Position numbers and translations under genes: made by a program. From Symbiodinium natans (taxonomy: Eukaryota; Sar; Dinophyceae; Suessiales; Symbiodiniaceae), in NCBI GenBank assembly GCA_905221605.1, contig CAJNDS010000148.1, positions 103,507 through 167,506 on the forward strand: DNA of 64,000 nt, given 5' to 3'. The notes under the pieces were generated by a model that did no database searches, was not told the origin of the DNA, and was given only the letters and a program-made list of their open reading frames with translations. Below, in pieces: positions 36,049 to 48,900 of this stretch. Positions within the stretch are counted from its first letter, which is position 1, and each line of letters opens with the position of its first letter.

Positions 36049-39000
36049 GGTTTAGGGTTCAGGGTTCAGGGTTTAGGGTTTAGGGCTAGGGTTTAGGGGG
36101 TGTAAGTTTTATGACAGCCCGAGGAGCCCCGAATCCCAACACAAAGTCCAGGCCCGAGAGTCGCCGAGGAAGAGCCAGGGTACCCTTTTTTTGGCTTCCA
36201 AGGGTTTAGGGTTTAGGGTTTAGGGGTTTAGGGTTTAGGGTTTAGGGGTTTAGGGTTTAGGGTTTAGCGGTTTAGGGGTTTAGGGTTTAGGGGTTTAGGG
36301 TTTAGGGTTTAGGGTTTAGGGTTTAGGGGTTTAGGGTTTAGGGTTTAGGGGTTTAGGGGTTTAGGGGTTTCGGGGTTTCGGGGTTTCGGGGTTTAGGGAA
36401 CCTAAACCCCCAAGAAAGTGGTGCGAATCAGGGCCTCTTCTAAGACCAGTCCCCCCCCCCCCCCGGATGCTTGGCCAGGCGTCTGGTCCGCGGGCGCCTT
36501 GACGAAACCGTTGGGGATGCCAAGGTTGCCTCACTTGGAGGTTCATGGCAATTATTAACCAAGTATAACTGTACTTATAACTGTGCTTGTAACCATATTA
36601 GGGCACGCAGGGGGCTTATTAAGTGGGCTTGCAAGCACAGCTGTAATTGGTTCATAAGTACCCCTAAACCCTAAACCCTAAACTCTAGACCCTATTAACC
36701 CTATTAACCCTATTAACCCTATTAACCCTATTAACCCTATTAACCCTATTAACCCTATTAACCCTATTAACCCTATTAACCCTAAACTCTAAACCCTAAC
36801 CCTAGTGGTTAATAAGTACCATGCACCTCCCAGCACTTTCACGGGAGCGCCAAGGCCAGGGTTACCCAAAGATCCCCAATCCCCCCCAAATAAGGAATAG
36901 ACCTTGAATCCTATTGATGATCCCTGCATAAATTAAGGTATATTCCTCAATAGGGGGGTATTGGGCTCTTTGGGTAAGTTATAGGGTGATAGGGTGTTTA
37001 GGCTGTTTTTAAGGCTTTTTTGGGGTGGGCGGGCCCATCTAAGACCCTGTAAACCCTAGAATAGCTTAAAACGGGTTTCCTTTCTTTGTGGTGATCGGCT
37101 TACAAGGGTGAAGAAAGGAGCTTAGGGTAAGGGCTTAGGGGTGAAGCATCAACCCTGGGAACGGTAGTGAAGATGTGCCTACATGAGGTTCAGGCAGCTT
37201 GAGCCCATCCGTTGACATGGGTTTAGGGTTTAGGGTTTAGGGTTTAGGGTTTAGGGTTTAGGGTTTAGGGTTTAGGGTTTAGGGTTTAGGGTTTAGGGTT
37301 TAGGGTTTAGGGTGCCCGAATCGAACGGAAGTCCAACCTCCCGAACCTTGAAGCTCTTGGGACTCCACTATGGATTTTTGCTTGCTATGCCTGCGAATGC
37401 TAAACCCTAAACCCTAAACCCTAAACCCTAAACCCTAGACCCTAAACCCTAGACCCTAAACCCTAAACCCTAAATCCTAAACGCCGGGGGAAGCACGAAC
37501 AAGCTGCAGGTCAACAGAGTTACAACCTTGGCCACCCTTGCGTGCCCCCGCGCCTGCGTTCTCGAAGTCGCCAGGGGCACGCTTGGGATCATCGACATAC
37601 CTGAGGGCTTAGGGCTCAGAGGGCCAGGGTTCGGGTGCGTAGTTGATGTTTACATAAGCCCGTGAGCTGCACAGAAAGTAGGTCCTAGAAGCGCCTTGCA
37701 AGGGAACGACTGCCAAACTGAGACTGTCCCAGACGCACTCTAATAGGGCAGTGGCATGGTCCCTAGGGTTTAGGGTTTAGGGTTTAGGGTTTAGGGTTTA
37801 GGGTTTAGGGTTTCTCCTTGAATAAAACCCCTTAAGTACACTCCAAAACCTATGGGGCCCATACTCCTCTAGACCTTCACGTTGGGATGCCCTGTAGAGC
37901 CGGTTCTACAGGATGGATGATTAAGAGTTACCCACGGAGGCTCTTCCCTAAACCGCTCCAAACTCACTCCCTCAACGCGCCCCAAAACCCTGCAGTAAAC
38001 CGCGACGAACATCCACAATAGTCCCTAAGCCCGACAGCTTGGGGTTGAGGGGGGTTGGGGTCTGTAGGTATAGGGTTTTTTGTTGTGTAAACCTCATTTA
38101 AGTCCCCCAGAAACCCCCAAAAAGTCCAGAACACTCATTTTTGGTAAGCTTCGTTGAAGTTACCTATCAAGCCGAAGCCCACAAACTGCACCCAGGGGGC
38201 TGGAAGAGCTCGACGCTGCCAGCGAAGAACACCATCTGTGCCCAGCCACTCAGAGGCACCTGCTCAGGGTTCAGATTTAGGGTTCAGGGTTTAGGGCTTC
38301 GGGTTTGGGTTTAGGATTTAGGGTTTAGGGTTTAGGGTTTAGGGTTTATGATTGGGTCGGTGTATGGAGGGTCTCCTACCGGTTCTTGTGCAGGAGCGGC
38401 TCATAGATTCTCAGCAAGTAGCTTGCAAGCTTGTAAACTGTGGGGCTTGGTTTCTGGGGTTTAGCAGACTCTATTGGGGGTCCATTACTTTCGTAAGCCC
38501 CCAAACTTACTGGCCCAAAACCCAAGGAAGTAAAAGTTGAAACTAAAAGTGGAAACTTTCAGAACAAACTACCTTATAAGAAGCCCAAAAGTTGAAAAGT
38601 TGGGTTTTGAGTCCGTAGGCAAAGAAGGCCTTGGAGAAGGCGGCGAAGCCGGTGGGAACATCCTTGCCGGAGTCTACGGGCTTCCGCATTCAGTTTTTGG
38701 GGGTTGCGGCTTGGGATGTTCAACCACTAACAGCCCTTAATAGGGACTATAGTACCCCCTACTTATGAAGGACTGTTTGTATAAGGGGGAAATCCCCAAA
38801 GTTGCGGCGCATATGAACATTCACTTACTGGCTCTGAGTTGGGGAAACTCCGCTTATTTAGGGGATATCAAGTATGGTTCTCTCTAGATCCCTCTTTGGT
38901 TCCTATACATGGTCCGGCACCTTATAAACAGGACAACCCACTGTCCACAACTGGGAAGTACATGCTCGGCAGCCCACCCACCCGACAGGCATCCCGATCA

Positions 39001-42000
39001 TGGTAGTTACAAGGAGGGAAGGGACCATATTCAGGGCCCAGATGACCACCTTTAGACAAACCCTACATCCTACGACAACCCAAAACCCCAAGCCCCCCCC
39101 CCCCCCCCCGACCCCCCCCAAAAAAAAAAAAGGAAGCCCCACAGCTGATTAGAGGGTTTTTCAAGGAGGGGGGGGTTCAAAGGGGGTTAGGTACCGGGGG
39201 AACTTCGGGAAGCTGAGGGATCCTTGGGGAGTAATTAGTAGGGAGCACTAAGAAACCTTGGATTACAAAAACTTCTTGAACCCCTCCCTTGAGAACCCTG
39301 CAAGCTTTCGAAAAGCGTCCGTGAACTTGAGGCCCAGGGAAGGAGAGAGGTCACCCGGCCAGCGGTAATACCTTTGGCAAAGGCAGCTTCAGGTTGGAGA
39401 CTCCTACTGTTACTAGTGCACAATTTCGAGTGACAAGAGGTGATGCAGGCATGTGTTTGTTGATAATCTTCACGACCGGTCGGCAGTTCCCCGGGCTTGG
39501 TTGGTGTTGAGGTGTGCGCAGCTCGGCATTCCGACAATGTGGGGGTGGTTTCTCTTGTATATCACAACATAACAAATCCCCACAAATGCAGCAACACTGT
39601 GGTCCCTCAAGGCCGTGAAACACAGCTGAGTGCAGGATAAGGGATACCCCTTGGGAACTATTAGGCGCCCGTATTAGCTTGTTTGCCTTGCAATGCTTCC
39701 CACATTTAGGAAGACTCTGAATCAACTGCCAATGAATGCGCATTTGGCTCAGCTGCTTGAGATCCAAGAGCAATCTAGGATTGTACAGGGAGCCCTATTT
39801 GGCTGAAAAGGGGCTTATAAGGGAACCGAAACGAACCGAAACCCCAAACAGAAGGGGAATAGATGCGTCCTAGGATAATGAAGGATCGCGCCTTCTGAAC
39901 TTTATCAGGGACCCACGTTTGATTATCCGCGGGCTCTCCATTCTGGCGATTTGAGGTTGTAGGGTTTAGCCATGTAGGAGGTCCATTCGATGAACTAAGG
40001 GTGTCATTCCTTCAGAAGAGGTGTGCCTAGGGTCCTTGGGCCAGGTTGCTCGGGGACGATGTACCCCATGCACGCCAGCATGGCCACGCGTCCGTGCTTG
40101 ATCTCCACGTAGCCTCGATGGCGTCAACCCTATACACCCCGCAGGGCGCCCTCAAGCCTGAACCCCGAATAATGAACTCTGAACCTGCTGCCTAAACCCT
40201 AAACTTTAAACTCGGCCCGAAACCCTAAACTCTAAACCCTAAACCGCAACACCCCCCAACACGCAAAAAAACCCTAAAACTTAAACCCTAAACCCTAAAC
40301 CTAGACCCCAAAAAAAACGACTCTCCAAATTCCCCAAGCCCAAAATACAACCTAAACTCCCCCAATCAAAAAAAAAAACAGCGCAAACCTCCCCCAAAAC
40401 CTTCCGTTTCCTGACCCCAAGAAACGGCGGCGGCGGAAGGAAGCAGCGTCTCCGCCCTTGGTGAAGCCGAGGGGGTCCTTGACATGGCCGCTTGGAGGTT
40501 CATGGGTTCTCATAACCCCAATAAAAAGTCGACTTATCGCCTACTTAGATGACTTAGGGGATTTATAAGTGCAGATATAGTTGGGGTTATAAGTATGTGG
40601 CTTTGGGAGGGGGGGGGGGGGGAGGGGGCCGGGTTTAGGGTTTCACAGGACTTGGGTAGCTTTCTTCTTACGGTTGTTCTGCAAGTGCTTTCTTGATTTT
40701 TATTTTGATTATGTTGTTTTTTTCTTTTTTTATGGGGGGGGGGGGGGGGGGGGGTGGGCAGGGGGGTTACGGGTTTCATGAGACTGGGGGTTTGGGGCCT
40801 AGCTCCCGGGGTTAGGGCTTAAGGTTTGCTTCTTTGTTTATCGTTTTTTGTTTTAGGAGGGGCGGAGGGATTCGTAGGGCTTGGGGTTTTTAGGGCCCGC
40901 GGTTGTTTGTTGCATGACATGCGAGGGCCAAGCTTTCTTAGAGTTTAGGGCTTTTTCACCGAGCACGCTGAACATCGATGCCACAGATGGTCTGAGAGTT
41001 CACCGAACAGTTCAAGAGCTGAGGACTGTGAAAGCACTCTAACGAAGCAGGGGGCTGATGTTCGCCCTTGGTTTAAGGTTAAGGGTTTAGGGTTTAGGAT
41101 TTAGGGTTTAGGGTTTAGGTTTTCGGCTAAATGCGGTTGTTTGTTGAGATGTTCCCCTTAAACTAACAGCCCTTAGTAGGGCTTAGAGTACCCCGATCAT
41201 AATCCCTATGAAGGACTGCTGGGATAAGGGGAAACATCCCAAATGGTTTCTTTTATTTTATGTGGTTTTACTCTCTGTCCCTCTTTTGTTTTGGAGGGGT
41301 GGGTGGGTGGGGTGGGGGGGTTAGGGGTGGGTTTATTTCCATGGTTTCTGACAGGAGTCTGTCGAGTTTGGAACGGGGCTTATCTGGATACTGGGGCTTT
41401 AGTGCCCTAAGCCCTAAACCCTAAACCCTAAACCCTCAACCCTAAACCCTAAACTAAACCCCAAACCTAAACCCTAAACCCTGGGCTTCTGGGGAAGTAG
41501 GGATGAGGGCTTCAAAGGCTGAGGCTTGCAAAGGTTTGCTTTAGCGCTTACCAAGGGAAGAGATTCAGGGTTTAGGGTTTAGGGTTTGGGGCTTCGAGCT
41601 TCGGGCTTGGGTTTAGGGTTAGGGTTGAGGGTTTCCGGCAATTCGGGCCTGGGAGTCCATATCCCTGTAGAGTCTCTTGCAGGCTTAGGCAAAGGGGCCT
41701 GCCTTACCTGTAGCCCTGCTTACAGCCACCTCTGAAGCTTCAAGAACTCCTCCTACCCCTTCTGGACTAAGTGAGCCCGAAAGGTTCATGATCCATGTAC
41801 TTCAGAGGAAGTAGAGTCTCATGAGGGCTGTGACCCTCAACCCTAAACCCTAAACCCTGAACCCGAAACCCTGAACCCGAAACCCCAAACCCTAAACCAT
41901 AAACCCTAAACCCCAGGTTTTGGACTATCTTGGGAGGCTACCCGTGCTGCCCAGAAGCCCAGAAGCCGACGGGTGGCTGAACGCCCAGCTCCTTACAACT

Positions 42001-42928
42001 TCTGTGCTCTCTTCAGGCAGCTTTTGTTGAGGGACTTGTCTTTAGGGTTTAGGGTTTAGGGTTTAGGGTTTAGGGTTTATAGGGTTTAGGGTTTAGGGTT
42101 TAGGGTTTGGGGTTTAGGGTTTAGGGTTTAGGGGTCAGGGGTAAGGGTTTAGGGTGATCTTCCCACAGATCTTCATAATGACGGCTTCATGCTTTCAGTT
42201 CTGAAGCTCAGCCGAAGCATCCGTCTCGAAGGCGCGGAGAGGGGACTCCGTGTAGTTGGCCCAGTCACCTCAGCCCAGCATCCCTAAACCCTAAACCCTA
42301 AACCCTAAACCCTAAACCCTAAACCTAAAAACCTAAACCCCACCACTCAAAGGAGCGCGGTCCTTACTCAAACCACGGGGAAGGTCTGGGAGTCTTGGGT
42401 CGCTCCCTCACGGTTCAGCCGAGTGTCCCCAGGCAGAGCCCGTGAGACCATCCTCCCCAGGGTTTTAGGGTTTAGTGTTTCGGGTTTAGGGTTTAGGGTT
42501 TAGGTTTCGGGAGGGTCTAGGGGCTTTAGAGAGAGCTTGCGGCTTGGGGATATCAAGCTTGGGGCTATGGGGAACGTATGCATAGACTTGGGTTTCTATA
42601 CCGGGGGGTTCTAGAGCAGGGGGTAAGGGTTTAGGGTTTAGGGCTGGGGGCTCTATAGATTCTAGACAGGGTCGATAGGATCTGTGGGGTTTCGGTGGGC
42701 TTGGCGGGTGTTCCAGCTGGCTTCACCCCGTGCACAACCCACGTCTCGAGTGCGAAGGGTGTCAACAGACAACGGGTTTGGGATAGGGTTTAGGGCTTAG
42801 GGTTTCCACAAACATTGCAGCCCCCAAAACCCATCCGCTGTCAGACGCGCCCCTGCTCCCCCCAAGACCAGATTTTTAAGCTGCAGCAAGAGTACCCAAA
42901 GAGCCCAATGCCCCCAAATAAGGGATAC

Positions 42929-42961
<33 letters not shown>

Positions 42962-45900
42962 TATATCATATTAAGGATCCTTTACAAATGAAGGAACATT
43001 CCTTAGTTGAGGGGTAGTGGGCTCTTTGTGTGGCCATGTGCGAGTTTACGACAAAAGGGGCTACCCTTCTTGCGGGTTCCCATAAGGAGGATTGTTCTAC
43101 TCTGGGGTACATGAGGGTGTCCCCTGTTTTGAGAAGAAAACATGTGCAACAACAAAAACCAGCAGTTCTTCCCGCCCTTTGGATAGACAGTAGCAATTTG
43201 CAAGCTCTGTGACGTGAACTCTGCATAACATCTTCTACGCCTACATAGAAAAGCCATCTTGAACAAACACAAGGCGCGCTTCGCAACACACGTGCGCAGA
43301 CCAAACCTGATATCGATGCCTGGAAGAACATCCCGATGATCGCCATCATTGCCAGACGGCCGTTCGCGAGCTCGGCGTTGAGCTTCTTCTTCTTCAGCCT
43401 TGGCATCCAGGCGCGCACGGCATCTCAAGTACACCGCACCCTCAACCCTCAACCCTCAACCCTAAACCCTTAACCGGCTATCGCCAAGCATTAACTTTAC
43501 AGAGCTAGCAAGCGATGCAACCCAATCTTTGTCGCTCGAGGTGCCAGCTCTAAGGAACACGAGCTGCCGCTGCCCAACCTACCAGTCAGCACCCTCCTGA
43601 ACCTGCGTAGATCCCTGAAACTGCCGGGGCCCTCAGCTCACTGAAGCCGACACCCGACAACCCCTGAACCCTGAACCCTAAACCGTAAACCCTAAACCCT
43701 AAACAATAAACCCTAAACCCTAAAACCGAAGGCGAGGCACTCCTCATCCTCGACGGGCTTGCCGCCCAGGTAGGACGGGAGGCCTCACGGCGGGGGCTGC
43801 GGGACTGCAGGCTTGATCTTCGGGAGGCGTCGTTTCCTGACTCTCGTTTTACATAAGAAACAGAACACATCTGACATCGTCTGATAGGTAAGCTATATAA
43901 ACACGAGTTCCAAGAGGAACCTGGGAAAAGAGTACGTTGTTGGGGTTTAAGGGGCTGGTAAGGAAAGATCACCCCGAAAAAAGGGGGATAAGGGCCCTGG
44001 TATACATGTGATGTATGTATATGCATACTACGATATAATACAATATAATTGAATACACTTGATATAATATAATATTATATCATATAAAATGATGTCATAT
44101 CATATCATATCATATCATCTAATATCATGTAATATAATGTTATAAAACATAATATAAACTAATATATAATTCATGATATATAATTTATAATCTATAGTAA
44201 AAAATAAAATAATATATATATATATGTCTATGTATACAGATCATTGCTAAACTAAACTACTGGTTCATTGAATGGCTGGTGTAGTCTTTCCTAAAACATA
44301 TGATTTATCATAACATGTGTTCATCACAAACGCAACAGTCTTGAATGCTACAACTTTCAAAACATCAACTCGTTTTACAATTCAGATTTGTTGCATTTTA
44401 CGCGGATTGTTCAAAAACAGAACTCAATGTAATGTAATAACAAAAAGAAAGCATAGTATGACATCATGTCCTAAACAGTATATCATAAAGATATATCGTA
44501 AAACCTATATCAACCTAAACCGTAAACCTACAAAAGCTTGCGAGGTTCCAAGGGATGTTTGGCCTTACGTCTGCCGGCTTAGAGCCAGTTGACAGTTGAG
44601 CGGGGACTCATTTTGGGGAGTTTACGAAAATAAGGGACCCCTATAATATGATGGACCCCCAATAGTAGGATCCCCTTATAGTCGGGACCCCAATGAGGCA
44701 CCCCCCAAATTCTGGGGATTGCCCAATGTCGCGCGATCCTCTTGCAGTGGTCCTTCTAAGGGGATTTTGGTGATATTTGGGGAAGAGAAAGGGAACCCGA
44801 TCTTGGGAAATGCACATTTGGTTCTCAAAATCGGAGTCCCTTTTTGGGTCCCCTATAAAATGCGGCACTCTTGTAGTAAGGACCCAAATCAGGACCCCCA
44901 ATTCAGAGAACGTTTCCGTGTAGTCCCCACTATACTCCCCTTAGAACCTGAACAGAAACATTAATTTCAATATTCTCTTGGGTTTTATATAAACAAAAAA
45001 ATCCTATGCGGGGTTTAGGGTTTAGGGCTTAGGGTTTAGGGTTTAGCCGAGAAGGAGACAAGGCACCCAGGAAGCCGTAGTCGTAGTTCAGGGCATCCTC
45101 GCCAAAGAGACGGGTCTGGAGCTTGCCTGGCGCGAAGGTTGGGGTTTATGGGTTTAGGGTTTAGGGTTTGGGGTTTAGGGTTTAGGGTTTAGGGTTCAGG
45201 GTTTAGGGTTTAGGGTTTACGGCTTAGGGTCCAGAATATCGGGTTTCTAGGGCTTAGGGTTCAGGGTTGCCACAAGCTCTTGCAAAAGTGTTAGCTGTTA
45301 CAAAGGATAGCAACTCAACACATGCGGGTTTTGGGGGGTTCTTACTAGCACACGAAGCCTTCTGCTTGGGGTACATTAAAAAGGCCATCATCTTGAGAAT
45401 CCCCCCACATGCTCGCGGTGCTTAGGGTTTAGGGTTTAGGGTTTAGGGTTTCGGGTTTCGGGTTTCGGGTTTCGGGTTTCGGGTTTAGGCTCAAAGATCA
45501 GGCCTGGAGGGTTGAAGGGCCTCTGGTCCGCAATCCAGAGGTCGCAGAGGCCGCAGAAGACGGTGTACCTCAAGTCAAGGGTTAGGTAGGATTTAGGGTT
45601 TAGGGTTTGGGGTTTAGGGTTTAGGGTTTGGGGTTTAGGGTTTGGGGTTTAGGCTTTGGGGTTTAGGGTTTGGGGTTTAGGCACGGTTTAGGGCTCTTCG
45701 GTGTACCTCGTGGCAGCCCAGTAACCGTATTGTAAGGATACCTCGTTTTGGTTGGCTCATTTTGTAAGGAACCCAGGACCAAAAACGGGTAAAGGGTACC
45801 ACTGGGCCACTGGGCTGCCAAGACCTCAAGCCTTAATGGTTTTAGGGTTTGGGCTTTTGGGGGTTTCTAGCACTTGTGCACGTATTTCTTGATGTGCCTT

Positions 45901-48900
45901 TTCTCTTACATACGTTGACGTATTGATACGAACCCAAAACCCTAAACCCTAAACCCTAAACCCTAAACCCTAAACCCTAAACCCTAAACCCTAAACCCTA
46001 AACCCTAAACGAGCCCAAAACCCTCCCTAAACCCCTCGCGGGGACCAGTCGGGAGACCTGGAGGCTTTGGCGTTTGGAGCTGCTGGGAAGCCTCCCATTT
46101 CGGACTCACCCCAACCCTAAACTCCAAACCCTAAGCCGTTGGGGTTGGGGTTTGGTCGGGATTCAGGGTTCAAAGTTCGGAGGGCTTGGGAACTCAACCT
46201 GGTTTCAGGGTCATGCACGCACGAGCCTGTGACCTTCACTGCCGCCAGAGTGCTGGAACCAGCCGACCGCGGGAACGATGGTGACCGCCTTGAGGCCGTT
46301 CCTGGGTGAAGACTCGTGTGCGGCTTAGGGTTTAGGATTTAGGGTTTAGGGCAAGACCCGAGCACCCCGCAGGAAGCCCTGTGCGCAGCAGCAGCCGAGG
46401 GGCGGGATGTCGGCGAACTTGAGGTCAGTGCTGGGGGACAGGAACCCCGGGAAGCGGAAGAACTCCTGCACCTCTTGGGACCCGAGGCTGCCATGACCGC
46501 GAGCAAGGACATGAAAGAACGCGGGCAATTCCCAAAAGGGCACCCTCTTTATGTCTGTGTGTGTGTATATCTATGTATATATATATATACTCACTAATGA
46601 TTCACGAATGATTCGGTATGTATAAGGTACCATGACATATATATATATATATACATATAGATGGTACCCCCCCCCCCAGTGACCTGCCCTTTTTCGCCTT
46701 GTCTCAAGTCACCCAGCTGCACTGCAAGCAAACTCGGTGTGCAATATAGCGTACTTCCTAGGGCATAAACTAAAATACAACAAAAATCGCATACACGGGA
46801 CAGTAGAATTCCAAAAAAACAAAACAAAAAAACAAAAGAAAAACAAAAAAGACAAAAAAACACAAAACCAAAAACAACAAAATCCGGAACTCTCAGGAAT
46901 CCCTATGAGGCTTCTCCAAGAGTCCCGGAAGTTTTGGTGTTTTTGGTGTTTTTGGTTTTGATATTTTGGCTTCTTGGTTCGCCTTCACGGTCACGAGGCA
47001 ACAACTACGCATGTTTAAGTGTGCTTATGCTAATTGTGCTTTTCAGAAGTAGTATACAAGTGGTCTTTCTAGTGCTTCAGAACTATTTGTTTCGTTATTA
47101 TGCAAGTAGAACCGCTTCGCTTCTTTTTCAACTAGTGTTTAGTGCCTGTTTTGGTTGTACTCAAGTGTAGGAGACCTTATTCAGCCATTACTTGGTGTTC
47201 TGGTAGCTAAATTCGCATGGATAATATTTGCCTGGCAAAAGCGATTAATTATCTAGAAGCAGCATTTGCAATACTTGTCTTGAGAAAAAGCATTCATTGC
47301 TTAGAATTGTTTGCTGAAAAAGTGACTCCTACTCGTCCAGGGATACCCCAAAACCCTACAATCCAAACTTCACCAGAGGTTCTCCTGAAAAGCTTGCGCT
47401 TTTGGATGTTTTTTTGTATTTGTGAATTTGCTTGTGTATGGCCTTCACTAAGTACTTTTCTAGGATTCTTGTGCATTTTTTAAGCCTGATTGTGCAAGTT
47501 GTGTTTTTCAAGCATAGTATATAAGTGGTCTTTATTGAATACTTCAGACATCTTTGTTTCATCGTTATGTAAGTAGAACCGCTTCTATTTCCATTATTGT
47601 GCAGTTTGAAGCTTGCTTATGCAAATTGTGCTTTTCAGACATAGTATATAAGTGGTCATTATTGAATACTTCAGCAATCCTTGTTTAGAACCGCTTCCAT
47701 TTCCGTTAGTGTTTACTTCGTATTTGGTTGAGTATGGTCCTTTAAATAGTATTCACTTGAGTCAAATTGGCCTATTTGCTTAAGAATTAATGTAGTAATT
47801 AAATTCGCATAGAATGAATATTTCAAAAATAACAATTGTTTCATGAATATGTAAACATAAGGCATTTCAGTGGACTCTGCAGATAGTATTTCAATAATAC
47901 TTTGCCTGGTATAAGCACAACTGTTTCAATGCATTAGTTGCTCAACAAAACACTATTTGCCCTTTAAACCACACTTTGCCATATTTTGGTTGAATATGGT
48001 GCTTATTTCGTATTGTGGTTGAGTATGGTTCTTTAGATGGTATTCACTTGAGTCAAATTGGGCTATTTGCTTAATAATTACTCTAGTAGCTAAATTCGCA
48101 TAGAATGATTATTTCAAAAAAGTCTCATGAATATGTAAACCTAAGGTATTTCAGTGGACTTTTCAGATAGTATTTGATTCATACTTTGCCTAGTACAAAC
48201 ACAATTGTATGAATACAGTAGTTGCTCAACAAAGTATTATTTGCCCTTTAAACGCACACTTTGCCATACTTTGATTCAGAATGGTGTCTGTTCCGTATCT
48301 TGGTTGAATATGCTCCTTTAGATAGTATTCACTTGAGTCAAATTGGGCTCTTTGCTTAATAATTACTCTGGTAGCTCAACAAGACATTAATCCTTTAAAA
48401 CGCACAATCTGCATAGAAAAAGCACAGATCTACACATCTAAAAACAGCATTGTCCGCTTCAGATTCAAAATGTAGATTAATCCAATGGTCTGTGAGGTGG
48501 GTGTCCCAGTAACTGTCCTTCATTACCCGGTGATCAACTACGCGACTTTTGGGCCTTCGTTGTTGTTTTTTGTTAAAAAGGCCTAAAAAGCCCTAAAAAG
48601 GGTAGGTCGCTGGGGGGGGAGGGGTAGCATATATATATATATATATACATATATGTATTAAAAGAATAAAATTATATTATATTATACTATATTATATTAT
48701 ATCTTACATCTTATTATAATATATCTTATATCTTATGATATTGTATCATATATCTTATCAGCTACACGCAGATCCAGGATGCGCGATTCGACCCGATCCT
48801 GACAAAAGGGCCCCCTGTCTGGGGTTACAGGCATGAGGAGGCCTGAGGGCCCATCCGGGTCTCTTGCCTTCGGCTGGTAGGGTTTAGGGTTTAGGGTTTA

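Noticed and set aside
39235-39773. 100- and 140-codon frames on the minus strand
   Set aside because: They overlap the LHC exon 39,320-39,371 in a different frame from the one that gives YYRWPGDLSPS; the rest has no recognisable protein or splice logic.
42966-43452. Two overlapping 150-codon frames containing AELANGRLAMM
   Set aside because: Only the 79-nt exon 43,320-43,398 is coding; the remainder of each frame is intron that happens to be open. The same holds for 52,167-52,639, 49,197-49,496 and 46,346-46,543.
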